Below, one piece after another: positions 1 to 6,391 of a stretch of 11,665 bases of DNA. Below the pieces are notes generated by a model. The model was not told the origin of the DNA. It saw nothing but the letters and a program-made list of their open reading frames with translations, and did no database searches. Each line of letters starts with the position of its first letter. Positions within the stretch are counted from its first letter, which is position 1. The translations under genes were made by a program, and so were the position numbers. The stretch is from NCBI GenBank assembly GCA_030828265.1, contig JAURCW010000020.1, positions 1-11,665 on the forward strand, read 5' to 3'. This DNA comes from Burkholderiales bacterium (lineage in GTDB: Bacteria > Pseudomonadota > Gammaproteobacteria > Burkholderiales > Burkholderiaceae_A).

Positions 1-86
1 ACCTGGTTATTGCTTTCTCCAATCTGAGTGCTCTTCTCGGAGATTACGGGCGAGAGCAGAATCTTCATTAGCCGCTCTTGGTTCAT
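1..86 (-). CDS. rplW: 50S ribosomal protein L23, N-terminal fragment (cut by window edge)
   Basis: Only the first 28 codons are in the window; the gene runs off the left edge. Translating the minus strand from the ATG at 86-84 gives a protein starting [19 protein letters not shown], the characteristic L23 N-terminus with the conserved P-x-[VI]-[ST]-EK-[ST] block. L23 binds domain III of 23S rRNA beside the polypeptide exit tunnel, where in bacteria it docks trigger factor and signal recognition particle. The start is well supported: GAGGAG lies at 100-95 (spacing 8 nt) and the ATG overlaps the rplD stop as ATGA, a classic arrangement for translational coupling. Nothing unusual is visible in the short part present. 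Confidence 0.93.
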   Translation of the reverse strand, partial: MNQERLMKILLSPVISEKSTQIGESNNQ

Positions 87-100
87 GACAACATCTCCTC
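83..100 (-). promoter_or_regulatory. rplD/rplW translational coupling site (ATGA overlap with Shine-Dalgarno)
   Basis: The TGA stop of rplD (85-83) and the ATG of rplW (86-84) share two bases as ATGA. A strong Shine-Dalgarno sequence, GAGGAG, sits at 100-95 inside the last codons of rplD. Ribosomes ending L4 synthesis are therefore placed to restart on L23, which would keep the two proteins equimolar. Confidence 0.75.
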
Positions 101-703
101 AAACCGACCTAAAGCTGCTCGCGTAACGACAACCTTGTCGAAATAAATTAAGGACAGCGGATCAGCGGCCTCGGGCTCAATAACAGCAATGGACTGCAGG
201 TTACGAGTCGCCAAATAAAGCGTCTCGTCGAAAGCCTCGGTAATGAGTAGAACGGAGTCCATGCCCATTTGCTTGAGTTTGTCTGCTACGAGCTTGGTCT
301 TCGGGGCATCGACCGAGAAGCTCTCGACCACAACCAGGCGATCTTCCCGCGCGAGCTGTGAAAGGATGGACCGAACACCGGCCCGGTACATTTTCTTGTT
401 GAGCTTGTGACTGTAGTTCTCTTCTGGCGAGTTAGGAAAAACCTTGCCGCCACCACGCCATAGGGGACTTGAGGCCCGACCCACACGGGCACGGCCAGTA
501 CCCTTTTGACGCCAAGGCTTGCGAGTTGACTTGTTGACCTCGCTTCGGTCTTTCTGGGCGCGGTTAGCACTGCGGGCGTTGGCCTGATAGGCCACAACAA
601 CCTGGTGAACAAGCGGCTCGTTAAAGTCGCGATTAAAAACCACATCGGCGGCCTGCACCTTGCCTGCGGACTGGCCCGATTCGTTGATGAGTGTAAGTTC
701 CAT
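83..703 (-). CDS. rplD: 50S ribosomal protein L4
   Basis: Complete 206-residue L4, close to the usual 201-206. L4 is an early-assembling 23S rRNA-binding protein whose extended loop lines the narrow part of the exit tunnel with L22. That loop is visible around residues 60-90: [15 protein letters not shown] followed by SPLWRGGG, the family signature and the region where macrolide-resistance changes occur in other bacteria. No unusual residue is evident there. The ATG at 703 is preceded by AAGGG at 718-714. It lies 27 bp after rplC and overlaps rplW by 4 bp, so rplC-rplD-rplW look co-transcribed. In E. coli L4 represses its own S10 operon through an mRNA leader; whether that applies here depends on the rpsJ-rplC gap described separately. 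Confidence 0.97.
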   Translation of the reverse strand: MELTLINESGQSAGKVQAADVVFNRDFNEPLVHQVVVAYQANARSANRAQKDRSEVNKSTRKPWRQKGTGRARVGRASSPLWRGGGKVFPNSPEENYSHKLNKKMYRAGVRSILSQLAREDRLVVVESFSVDAPKTKLVADKLKQMGMDSVLLITEAFDETLYLATRNLQSIAVIEPEAADPLSLIYFDKVVVTRAALGRFEEMLS

Positions 704-730
704 AGTCTTTTGTCCCTTGCGCTGATGCGA

Positions 731-1396
731 TTAGGCTTTGGTCGCCGAATGGGCCGAGGCCTGGCGAACAGCGGGACGAATGATGATGGTGCCCTCGCGC
801 GACCCGGGGACGGCACCTTTCAAGAGTAAAAGGTTACGCTCGGCATCCACACGCGCGACTTCAAGATTTTGAACGGTACGACGGACATCGCCTCGATGAC
901 CTGGCATTTTTTTGCCGGGGAAAACTCGGCCGGGGTCTTGTGCCATGCCAATGGAGCCAGGGACGTTGTGCGAACGCGAGTTGCCGTGAGAGGCGCGCTG
1001 CGACCTGAAATTGTGGCGCTTAATGGTTCCGGTAAACCCTTTACCCTGAGTCGTTCCCGTAACGTCCACCTTTTGGCCTGCTTCGAAAAGGCTGGCCGGA
1101 AGGTTTTGACCCATGGAAAAGCCCGAGATCTGCTCTTCAGACAGTGGAAACTCGCCAAGAACCTCGGCAGCCTGAACGCCGGCTTTTGCAAAGTGCCCTG
1201 CAAGGGGCTTGGAGACGCGATTGGGACGACGACTTCCAAAACCCACCTGGACGGCGGCATAGCCATCGTTGGCGGTTGATTTAATTTGTGTCACACGGTT
1301 GTCAGACACATCAATCACCGTGACAGGAATGGTGTCCCCGTCTTCAGTGAAAATTCGTGTCATGCCAACCTTGCGACCAATTAGTCCAAGGCTCAT
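731..1396 (-). CDS. rplC: 50S ribosomal protein L3
   Basis: Complete 221-residue L3, slightly longer than the 209 of E. coli, as is common in Betaproteobacteria. L3 binds near the 3' end of 23S rRNA, starts 50S assembly, and sends a loop towards the peptidyl transferase centre. Visible signatures are the N-terminal [12 protein letters not shown], the central [20 protein letters not shown] (about residues 111-130), and [14 protein letters not shown] (138-150) followed by [14 protein letters not shown]. Gln153 aligns with Gln150 of E. coli L3, the residue methylated by PrmB. The C-terminal tail (about 206-221) is Ala/Ser rich. The ATG at 1396 is chosen because it gives the canonical N-terminus and has GGAGAA at 1406-1401. 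It is the first gene after a 164-bp gap, so it may head its own transcript. Confidence 0.97.
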   Translation of the reverse strand: MSLGLIGRKVGMTRIFTEDGDTIPVTVIDVSDNRVTQIKSTANDGYAAVQVGFGSRRPNRVSKPLAGHFAKAGVQAAEVLGEFPLSEEQISGFSMGQNLPASLFEAGQKVDVTGTTQGKGFTGTIKRHNFRSQRASHGNSRSHNVPGSIGMAQDPGRVFPGKKMPGHRGDVRRTVQNLEVARVDAERNLLLLKGAVPGSREGTIIIRPAVRQASAHSATKA

Positions 1397-1410
1397 TTTT
1401 TTCTCCGAAT

Positions 1411-1430
1411 CCCAGCTTCGATTGGCTGGG
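1411..1430 (-). promoter_or_regulatory. Hairpin in rplC leader, next to Shine-Dalgarno
   Basis: On the transcribed strand CCCAGC (1430-1425) and GCTGGG (1416-1411) form a perfect 6-bp, GC-rich stem with an 8-nt loop. The stem ends only 4 nt before the GGAG of rplC (1406-1403). No run of T follows, so it is not a terminator. Its position suggests control of L3 translation or a binding site in the S10-operon leader; this is inference. Confidence 0.45.
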
Positions 1431-1471
1431 AATGATGAAACAACATTACTTTGATTCTAAAAAACCATTTC

Positions 1472-1491
1472 CGTGAACTTGTTTTTTCACG
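1472..1491 (-). promoter_or_regulatory. Hairpin in rpsJ-rplC gap, followed by T tract
   Basis: CGTGAA (1491-1486) and TTCACG (1477-1472) pair perfectly on the transcribed strand around an A-rich 8-nt loop. A run of six T follows at 1464-1459, but 7 nt after the stem, which is too far for a standard intrinsic terminator. It could be a weak terminator, an attenuator or a structural part of a leader RNA. Confidence 0.35.
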
Positions 1492-1503
1492 AAAGCCTTA
1501 AAT

Positions 1504-1531
1504 TTTATACTACTTTTGGCCAGTAGCGCAA
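1504..1531 (-). promoter_or_regulatory. Candidate sigma-70 promoter for rplC-rplD-rplW
   Basis: Minus strand: TATAAA at 1509-1504 (5 of 6 to the -10 consensus) with TTGCGC at 1531-1526 as a weak -35 (3 of 6), spacer 16 nt. Transcription would start near 1497 and give a leader of about 100 nt before rplC. The spacer carries a 5-bp inverted repeat (CTACT/AGTAG, 1526-1522 and 1514-1510) that could be an operator. The AT-rich -10 stands out from its surroundings, but the -35 is poor. Confidence 0.4.
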
Positions 1532-1560
1532 CAATAGTGATTTCGAACAACCAAGGCCTA

Positions 1561-1869
1561 CTACTGCAACTTAATTTCAACATCGACACCTGCGGGAAGG
1601 TCGAGCTTCATAAGCGCATCCACAGTCTTGTCGGTGGGGTCGACAATGTCCATAAGCCGCTGGTGGGTACGGATTTCAAACTGGTCCCGCGAAGTCTTGT
1701 TCACGTGGGGGCTTCGCAAAATATCGAAACGACGGAAACGAGTAGGCAGAGGAACCGGGCCTCGAACCACGGCGCCCGTGCGCTTGGCGGTGTCGACAAT
1801 TTCAATGGCGGACTGGTCGATGAGTTTGTAGTCAAAGGCCTTAAGCCGAATACGAATTTTTTGTTGCAT
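1561..1869 (-). CDS. rpsJ: 30S ribosomal protein S10 / transcription factor NusE
   Basis: Complete 102-residue S10, one residue shorter than the usual 103 because the N-terminus reads [21 protein letters not shown]10 sits in the 30S head and also acts as NusE: with NusB it binds boxA RNA in antitermination complexes and contacts NusG. The family blocks [18 protein letters not shown] (28-44), [17 protein letters not shown] and [27 protein letters not shown] are all present. Residues 45-48 read FRRF where E. coli S10 has KERF, so an acidic residue in the ribosome-binding loop is replaced by arginine. The start has AGAGG at 1880-1876, 6 nt upstream. The gene lies 76 bp after tuf, beyond a strong terminator, and 164 bp before rplC, so its transcription is unusual: it needs readthrough or a promoter that I cannot clearly identify. 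A boxA-like repeat array abuts its Shine-Dalgarno. Confidence 0.97.
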   Translation of the reverse strand: MQQKIRIRLKAFDYKLIDQSAIEIVDTAKRTGAVVRGPVPLPTRFRRFDILRSPHVNKTSRDQFEIRTHQRLMDIVDPTDKTVDALMKLDLPAGVDVEIKLQ

Positions 1870-1880
1870 GAAAAACCTCT

Positions 1881-1910
1881 GAAAGAACGTTAAAAGAGCG
1901 AGAAAGAACG
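1881..1910 (-). promoter_or_regulatory. Three tandem boxA-like repeats in rpsJ leader
   Basis: The transcribed strand reads CGTTCTTTC (1910-1902), CGCTCTTTTAAC (1900-1889) and CGTTCTTTC (1889-1881): three copies of a CG[CT]TCTTT core starting at 1910, 1900 and 1889, a 10-11 nt period. The outer two are identical 9-mers. The middle copy resembles rrn boxA (GCTCTTTAACA) with one extra T. The last copy directly touches the rpsJ Shine-Dalgarno AGAGG (1880-1876). BoxA is the RNA site of NusB with S10/NusE, the product of the next gene, so autogenous control is a reasonable inference. A plain pyrimidine-rich, unstructured leader for ribosomal protein S1 is the alternative. Confidence 0.5.
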
Positions 1911-1940
1911 AAAAAACAAAGGGCCCGAAACCGGGCCCTT
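1911..1940 (-). terminator. Rho-independent terminator after tuf
   Basis: On the transcribed strand GGGCCCG (1938-1932) pairs with CGGGCCC (1927-1921) around a GTTT tetraloop. Flanking AA/TT pairs extend the stem to 9 bp. TTTGTTTTTT follows directly (1920-1911). This is a near-ideal intrinsic terminator starting 5 nt after the tuf stop. On the plus strand no T tract follows, so it acts in one direction only. Confidence 0.88.
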
Positions 1941-1945
1941 CCTAG

Positions 1946-3136
1946 TTACTCGATGACTTTAGCGACGACGCCGGCGCCCACGGTGCGGCCACCCTCACGA
2001 ATCGCAAAGCGCAGGCCCTGTTCCATGGCAATGGGGTTAATCAGCGTGACCGTCATCTTCACATTGTCACCCGGCATCACCATCTCGGTCCCGGAGGGCA
2101 GCTCCACCGAGCCCGTGACATCGGTCGTGCGGAAGTAAAACTGCGGACGGTAGTTGTTGAAAAACGGCGTGTGACGTCCACCCTCGTCCTTCGACAATAC
2201 ATAGACCTCGCACTCAAACTTCGTGTGCGGCATGATCGATCCGGGCTTGGCCAACACCTGACCACGCTCAACCTCCTCACGCTTGGTGCCGCGCAGCAAC
2301 ACACCCACGTTGTCTCCGGCCTGACCCTGGTCCAAAAGCTTGCGGAACATCTCCACACCCGTACAGGTCGTCTTGATCGTGTCTTTAATACCCACAATCT
2401 CAATCTCTTCGCCCACCTTCACCACACCACGCTCGACTCGACCAGTCACCACCGTGCCTCGGCCAGAGATCGAAAAAACATCCTCAATGGGCATCAAAAA
2501 CGCACCATCCACCGCACGCTCGGGCGTGGGAATATAGGAATCCAGCGCCTCGGCCAGCTTCATAATCGCGCCCTCGCCCAGCTCGCCCGTATCACCCTCA
2601 AGCGCAAGCTTGGCCGAACCCTTCACAATGGGCGTGTCATCGCCAGGAAAGTCGTACTTCGAGAGCAGCTCGCGCACCTCCATCTCAACAAGCTCAAGCA
2701 ACTCGGCATCGTCCACCATGTCGCACTTGTTCAAAAACACAATGATGTAAGGCACACCCACCTGACGGGCCAACAAAATATGCTCACGCGTCTGTGGCAT
2801 CGGGCCGTCTGCGGCCGAACACACCAAAATCGCCCCATCCATCTGCGCCGCACCCGTAATCATGTTCTTCACATAGTCCGCGTGCCCCGGGCAGTCCACG
2901 TGCGCATAGTGCCGATTGGCCGTCTCATACTCCACGTGCGCCGTGTTAATCGTAATGCCTCGTGCCTTCTCCTCAGGTGCCGCATCAATGGCCGCATAGT
3001 CCTTGGCCTCGCCACCAAACTTCGTCGACAACACCGTCGTAATGGCCGCCGTCAACGTCGTCTTCCCATGGTCCACGTGCCCAATCGTCCCTACATTCAC
3101 ATGCGGCTTCGTCCGCTCAAACTTGCCCTTGGCCAT
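1946..3136 (-). CDS. tuf: Elongation factor Tu
   Basis: Complete 396-residue EF-Tu, the GTPase that delivers aminoacyl-tRNA to the ribosomal A site. GTP-binding motifs are all present: P loop GHVDHGKT (19-26), switch I RGITI with Thr62, DCPGH (81-85, catalytic His85), NKCD (136-139) and GSAKL (173-177). Domains II and III follow, with [18 protein letters not shown] and the C-terminal [11 protein letters not shown]. The ATG at 3136 has AAGGA at 3148-3144, and the gene begins 40 bp after fusA. It is the last gene before a strong terminator. Codon use is odd: the first 16 threonine codons are all ACG, and 26 of 32 overall, whereas fusA beside it prefers ACC. The 5' half is also rich in TTG, GTG, GCG and GGG. 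Many proteobacteria carry a second tuf copy, so exchange between copies is possible, but no second copy is in this window. Confidence 0.98.
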   Translation of the reverse strand: MAKGKFERTKPHVNVGTIGHVDHGKTTLTAAITTVLSTKFGGEAKDYAAIDAAPEEKARGITINTAHVEYETANRHYAHVDCPGHADYVKNMITGAAQMDGAILVCSAADGPMPQTREHILLARQVGVPYIIVFLNKCDMVDDAELLELVEMEVRELLSKYDFPGDDTPIVKGSAKLALEGDTGELGEGAIMKLAEALDSYIPTPERAVDGAFLMPIEDVFSISGRGTVVTGRVERGVVKVGEEIEIVGIKDTIKTTCTGVEMFRKLLDQGQAGDNVGVLLRGTKREEVERGQVLAKPGSIMPHTKFECEVYVLSKDEGGRHTPFFNNYRPQFYFRTTDVTGSVELPSGTEMVMPGDNVKMTVTLINPIAMEQGLRFAIREGGRTVGAGVVAKVIE

Positions 3137-3176
3137 AACTTTTTCCTTGTTGTTGGTGGTTACAGAATTTTTTAAT

Positions 3177-5276
3177 TTACTTGGCTCGACTACTCATAAC
3201 TGCCTCCGCGACGTTCTTAGGTGCCTCGGCGTAATGCTTGAATTCCATAGTGTAGGTTGCACGGCCCTGGGTAAGCGAGCGCAAAGTGGTCGAGTAGCCA
3301 AACATTTCAGCCAACGGAACCTCGGCCTTAATCTGCTTGCCGCCACCCACCATATCGTCCATGCCCTGCACCATTCCGCGACGTGAGGACAGATCGCCCA
3401 TCACCGTACCGGCGTAGTCTTCGGGTGTCTCGACTTCAACGGACATCATGGGCTCGAGCAAAACAGGGTTTGCCTTGCGCATGCCGTCCTTAAACGCCAT
3501 AGATCCAGCCAGCTCAAAGGCAATTTGCGAGGAGTCCACGTCGTGATAGGAACCATCGAAGAGCGTGACTTTAATATCCACCACCGGGAAGCCTGCTAGC
3601 ACACCGGAGTTCATGGTGTCCTGGCAGCCTTTGTCGACTGAAGGAATGAACTCGCGTGGGACCACACCGCCCTTGATAGCATCAACAAACTCGTAGCCAC
3701 CGCCCTCCGATTGAGGGTCGAGCTTGAGCCAGACGTGACCGTACTGGCCCTTACCACCGGACTGCTTCACGTACTTGCCCTCGATCTCAACTGGCTTACG
3801 AATGGTTTCGCGATAGGCCACCTGAGGTTTGCCCACGGTGGCTTCAACACCAAACTCCCGCTTCATGCGGTCGACCAGAATTTCAAGGTGGAGTTCACCC
3901 ATGCCAGAGATGATGGTCTGGCCCGACTCCTCGTCGGTTCGAACACGAAACGATGGGTCCTCTTTGGCGAGTCGGTTAAGAGCAATGCCCATTTTCTCTT
4001 GGTCGGCCTTGGTTTTGGGCTCGACGGCCTGCGAGATAACGGGCTCGGGAAACTCCATGCGCTCAAGAATGATCTCGGCATCGGGGTCGCAGAGGGTTTC
4101 GCCCGTGGTGACCTCTTTGAGGCCAACAGCAGCAGCAATATCTCCTGCGAGAATCTCAGATATCTCTTCACGGTTGTTGGCGTGCATCTGAAGAAGACGG
4201 CCAATGCGCTCTTTCTTGCCTTTTATTGGGTTAAGCACCGTATCACCGGACTTCAAAACACCTGAGTAGACCCGGATAAAGGTAAGCTGTCCTACAAAAG
4301 GATCGGACATGAGCTTGAAGGCCAGAGCCGAAAACTTTTCTTTGTCGTCGGCCTTGCGGTCAAGCTCTTTGCCACTGGGGTCCGTGCCGGTAACTGGAGG
4401 AATATCAACAGGGCTCGGCAGAAACTGAATGACGGCATCAAGCATGCGCTGAACGCCCTTGTTTTTAAAGGCGGTGCCACAGAGCATGGGCTGAATTTCG
4501 CAGGCAATAGTGCGATCACGAATGCCTTTAACAACCATTTCCTCGGTCAAATCACCGTTCTCGAGGTAATGGTTCATAAGTTCTTCGCTGGACTCTGCCG
4601 CGGCCTCGAGCATCTTTTCGCGCCATTCCACAGCCTGATCTTGAAGCTCTGCAGGAATATCGGCGTACTCAAACTTGGTTCCCTGGCTTGCCTCATCCCA
4701 AACGATTGATTTCATTTTGACAAGGTCAATAACACCCTTGAAGTTTTCTTCGGCACCAATGGGAATAACGATGGGCACTGGGTTGGCACGCAGCCGACCC
4801 TTCATCTGCTCGACCACTTTAAAAAAGTTGGCCCCCGTGCGGTCCATTTTGTTCACAAAGGCCAGGCGAGGCACCTTGTATTTGTTGGCCTGACGCCAGA
4901 CCGTTTCCGACTGAGGCTGAACGCCGCCCACAGCGCAATAAACCATGCAGGCGCCGTCAAGTACACGCATGGAGCGCTCCACCTCGATGGTGAAGTCTAC
5001 GTGTCCCGGGGTATCAATAATGTTGATGCGATGCTCGGGCAAGGAGGTGTCCATGCCCTTCCAAAAGCAAGTGGTTGCTGCCGATGTGATGGTGATGCCA
5101 CGCTCTTGCTCTTGCTCCATCCAGTCCATGGTGGCTGCGCCGTCATGGACCTCACCAATTTTGTGATTAATGCCGGTGTAAAAAAGAATGCGCTCGGTGG
5201 TGGTTGTTTTTCCGGCGTCAATGTGGGCGCTAATTCCGATGTTTCGGTAGCGGTCAATGGGAGTCTTACGAGCCAT
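3177..5276 (-). CDS. fusA: Elongation factor G
   Basis: Complete 699-residue EF-G, which uses GTP to move tRNAs and mRNA through the ribosome and, with ribosome recycling factor, splits ribosomes after termination. The G domain shows AHIDAGKT (17-24), RGITI (59-63), DTPGH (88-92) and NKMD (142-145). Domain II begins near residue 315 ([25 protein letters not shown]). Domain IV has GGKGQYGHV (507-515) and His578 in [12 protein letters not shown] near its decoding-site tip. Domain V runs to about 680. The length matches the canonical factor rather than a truncated or paralogous EF-G2. The ATG at 5276 has AGGAA at 5285-5281, and the gene starts 45 bp after rpsG. Threonine codons are mostly ACC (ACG in only 2 of the first 16), unlike tuf. 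No fusidic-acid-resistance change can be called by eye. Confidence 0.98.
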   Translation of the reverse strand: MARKTPIDRYRNIGISAHIDAGKTTTTERILFYTGINHKIGEVHDGAATMDWMEQEQERGITITSAATTCFWKGMDTSLPEHRINIIDTPGHVDFTIEVERSMRVLDGACMVYCAVGGVQPQSETVWRQANKYKVPRLAFVNKMDRTGANFFKVVEQMKGRLRANPVPIVIPIGAEENFKGVIDLVKMKSIVWDEASQGTKFEYADIPAELQDQAVEWREKMLEAAAESSEELMNHYLENGDLTEEMVVKGIRDRTIACEIQPMLCGTAFKNKGVQRMLDAVIQFLPSPVDIPPVTGTDPSGKELDRKADDKEKFSALAFKLMSDPFVGQLTFIRVYSGVLKSGDTVLNPIKGKKERIGRLLQMHANNREEISEILAGDIAAAVGLKEVTTGETLCDPDAEIILERMEFPEPVISQAVEPKTKADQEKMGIALNRLAKEDPSFRVRTDEESGQTIISGMGELHLEILVDRMKREFGVEATVGKPQVAYRETIRKPVEIEGKYVKQSGGKGQYGHVWLKLDPQSEGGGYEFVDAIKGGVVPREFIPSVDKGCQDTMNSGVLAGFPVVDIKVTLFDGSYHDVDSSQIAFELAGSMAFKDGMRKANPVLLEPMMSVEVETPEDYAGTVMGDLSSRRGMVQGMDDMVGGGKQIKAEVPLAEMFGYSTTLRSLTQGRATYTMEFKHYAEAPKNVAEAVMSSRAK

Positions 5277-5321
5277 GGTCTTCCTGTCTCTACGGGGGAG
5301 TTAAAACGTCGGGGTTAGAGC

Positions 5322-5792
5322 TTAGAACCGGAAATGCGAGAAGGCCTTGTTCGCCTCGGCCATACGATGAACCTCATCACGACGCTTGACAGCGCCGCCG
5401 CGGCCCTCGGCAGCCTCAAGCAACTCGCCTGCGAGACGAAGGTTCATGGATTTCTCGCCGCGCTTCTTGGCCGCCTCTCGCAACCAACGCATTGCAAGCG
5501 CGGAGCGTCGCGCTGGGCGCACCTCAACAGGGACCTGGTAGTTTGCGCCGCCCACACGACGACTCTTCACTTCGACCGCCGGCTTTGCATTCGTAAGCGC
5601 CTGCTGGAAGATTTCCATGGGATTTTTCTTCGCCACTTTTTCAATATGGTCGAAGGCGCCATAAACGATGCGCTCTGCCACGGCTTTTTTACCGTGAAGC
5701 ATGACCACATTCATAAACTTGGAGACTTCTTCGCTGGTGAACTTGGGATCGGGCAGGATGATACGTTTTGGAACTTCGCGACGACGGGGCAT
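5322..5792 (-). CDS. rpsG: 30S ribosomal protein S7
   Basis: Complete 156-residue S7, the primary binding protein for the 3' major domain of 16S rRNA; it starts 30S head assembly and contacts the E-site tRNA. Signatures: [10 protein letters not shown] at the N-terminus, [23 protein letters not shown] (about 25-47), [20 protein letters not shown] (about 74-93, the beta-hairpin region), [14 protein letters not shown], and the C-terminal [13 protein letters not shown]. The ATG at 5792 has AAGG at 5803-5800, 7 nt away. In E. coli S7 represses its own operon by binding the rpsL-rpsG intercistronic mRNA. Here that spacer is 77 bp and carries small hairpins, so similar control is possible but not shown. 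Confidence 0.97.
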   Translation of the reverse strand: MPRRREVPKRIILPDPKFTSEEVSKFMNVVMLHGKKAVAERIVYGAFDHIEKVAKKNPMEIFQQALTNAKPAVEVKSRRVGGANYQVPVEVRPARRSALAMRWLREAAKKRGEKSMNLRLAGELLEAAEGRGGAVKRRDEVHRMAEANKAFSHFRF

Positions 5793-5829
5793 GTGTTTTC
5801 CTTGAACAAAAAATAAAAGACGTTTCAGT

Positions 5830-5883
5830 TGGGTTTGACCCAGCCTGTTGTGGCAACAACTTAAAGCACTTAAACCGCTTTAA
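5830..5883 (-). promoter_or_regulatory. Cluster of three small hairpins at the rpsL-rpsG junction
   Basis: Three inverted repeats lie nearly back to back on the transcribed strand. TTAAAGC/GCTTTAA (5883-5877 and 5867-5861) has a 9-nt loop and spans the rpsL stop codon. GTTGT/ACAAC (5860-5856 and 5851-5847) has a 4-nt loop. TGGGT/ACCCA (5842-5838 and 5834-5830) has a 3-nt loop. None is followed closely by a T tract. They occupy the place of the S7 repressor site of E. coli. Each stem is short, so chance is not excluded. Confidence 0.3.
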
Positions 5884-6331
5884 AAGTGGCCCAGGCCCTT
5901 ACTCCACATAAAAACTCGAGACTCTTGCAGGAGCCTTGAGGCAGAACAACTGGATAAGCCTTCTTGGCCCGCTTGGCGCCGTACTTGGAGCGCGCCTGTT
6001 TACGGTCCTTCACCCCCTGAAGGTCAAGGGAGCCGCGCACGATGTGATAACGCACACCGGGAAGGTCTTTAACTCGACCGCCGCGAATAAGCACAACCGA
6101 GTGCTCCTGAAGGTTGTGACCTTCACCGCCAATGTAACTAATGACCTCAAAGCCATTGGTGAGTCGAACCTTAGCCACTTTACGAAGGGCGGAGTTCGGC
6201 TTTTTCGGCGTAGTGGTGTAAACGCGCGTGCAGACGCCACGGCGTTGTGGGCAGGACTCAAGCGCTGGGCTTTTGCTTTTAATGGTCTCGCTCTCGCGCG
6301 GTTTGCGCACGAGCTGGTTAATGGTGGGCAT
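5870..6331 (-). CDS. rpsL: 30S ribosomal protein S12 with a 28-residue C-terminal extension
   Basis: S12 lies at the 30S decoding centre and controls accuracy. Residues 1-125 are a normal betaproteobacterial S12: [31 protein letters not shown] (27-47) and [14 protein letters not shown] (83-96). Lys43 and Lys88 match the streptomycin-sensitive form (E. coli K42 and K87), and Asp89 is the RimO methylthiolation site. S12 normally ends at KRPKKA or similar, about 124-126 residues. Here codon 126 (5956-5954) is TAT, not a stop, and the frame runs to TAA at 5872-5870, adding 28 mostly non-basic residues (two Cys, one Trp). Codons in the tail (TTA, AGG, GTA, GGA) differ from those in the body, as expected for former spacer DNA. 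The start is canonical but the Shine-Dalgarno is weak (GACGAG, 8 nt or more upstream). The gene follows rpoC by 60 bp. A real stop-loss allele or a sequence error at one base are both possible. Confidence 0.95.
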   Translation of the reverse strand: MPTINQLVRKPRESETIKSKSPALESCPQRRGVCTRVYTTTPKKPNSALRKVAKVRLTNGFEVISYIGGEGHNLQEHSVVLIRGGRVKDLPGVRYHIVRGSLDLQGVKDRKQARSKYGAKRAKKAYPVVLPQGSCKSLEFLCGVRAWATFKAV

Positions 6332-6391
6332 TGCTTTACTCGTCTTTCAATAAAATGGTTTTCTGTCAACTAGACAAAAGCCCTACATTCT

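Noticed and set aside
286..816. Minus-strand open frame overlapping rplD and rplC in another frame
   Set aside because: It has no family signature and lies out of frame across two confident ribosomal protein genes. Similar overlapping frames inside rplC, tuf, fusA, rpsL and rpoC were left out for the same reason.
2171..3175. Long open frame of 334 codons on the plus strand opposite tuf
   Set aside because: It is a shadow of tuf: its His/Arg/Leu-rich translation is what results from the G-ending codons of tuf read on the other strand, with no recognisable domain. EF-Tu in the opposite frame is certain.
5277..5321. CTCTA/TAGAG inverted repeat in the rpsG-fusA spacer (5320-5316 and 5292-5288)
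   Set aside because: Only a 5-bp, AT-containing stem with a loop of more than 20 nt; within what is expected by chance.
6364..6369. Perfect TTGACA (-35 consensus) on the minus strand in the rpoC-rpsL spacer
   Set aside because: No acceptable -10 lies 16-19 nt downstream (the bases there read AAAGAC, AAGACG and similar). The 60-bp spacer is better read as part of one rpoC-rpsL transcript, though a weak promoter is not fully excluded.
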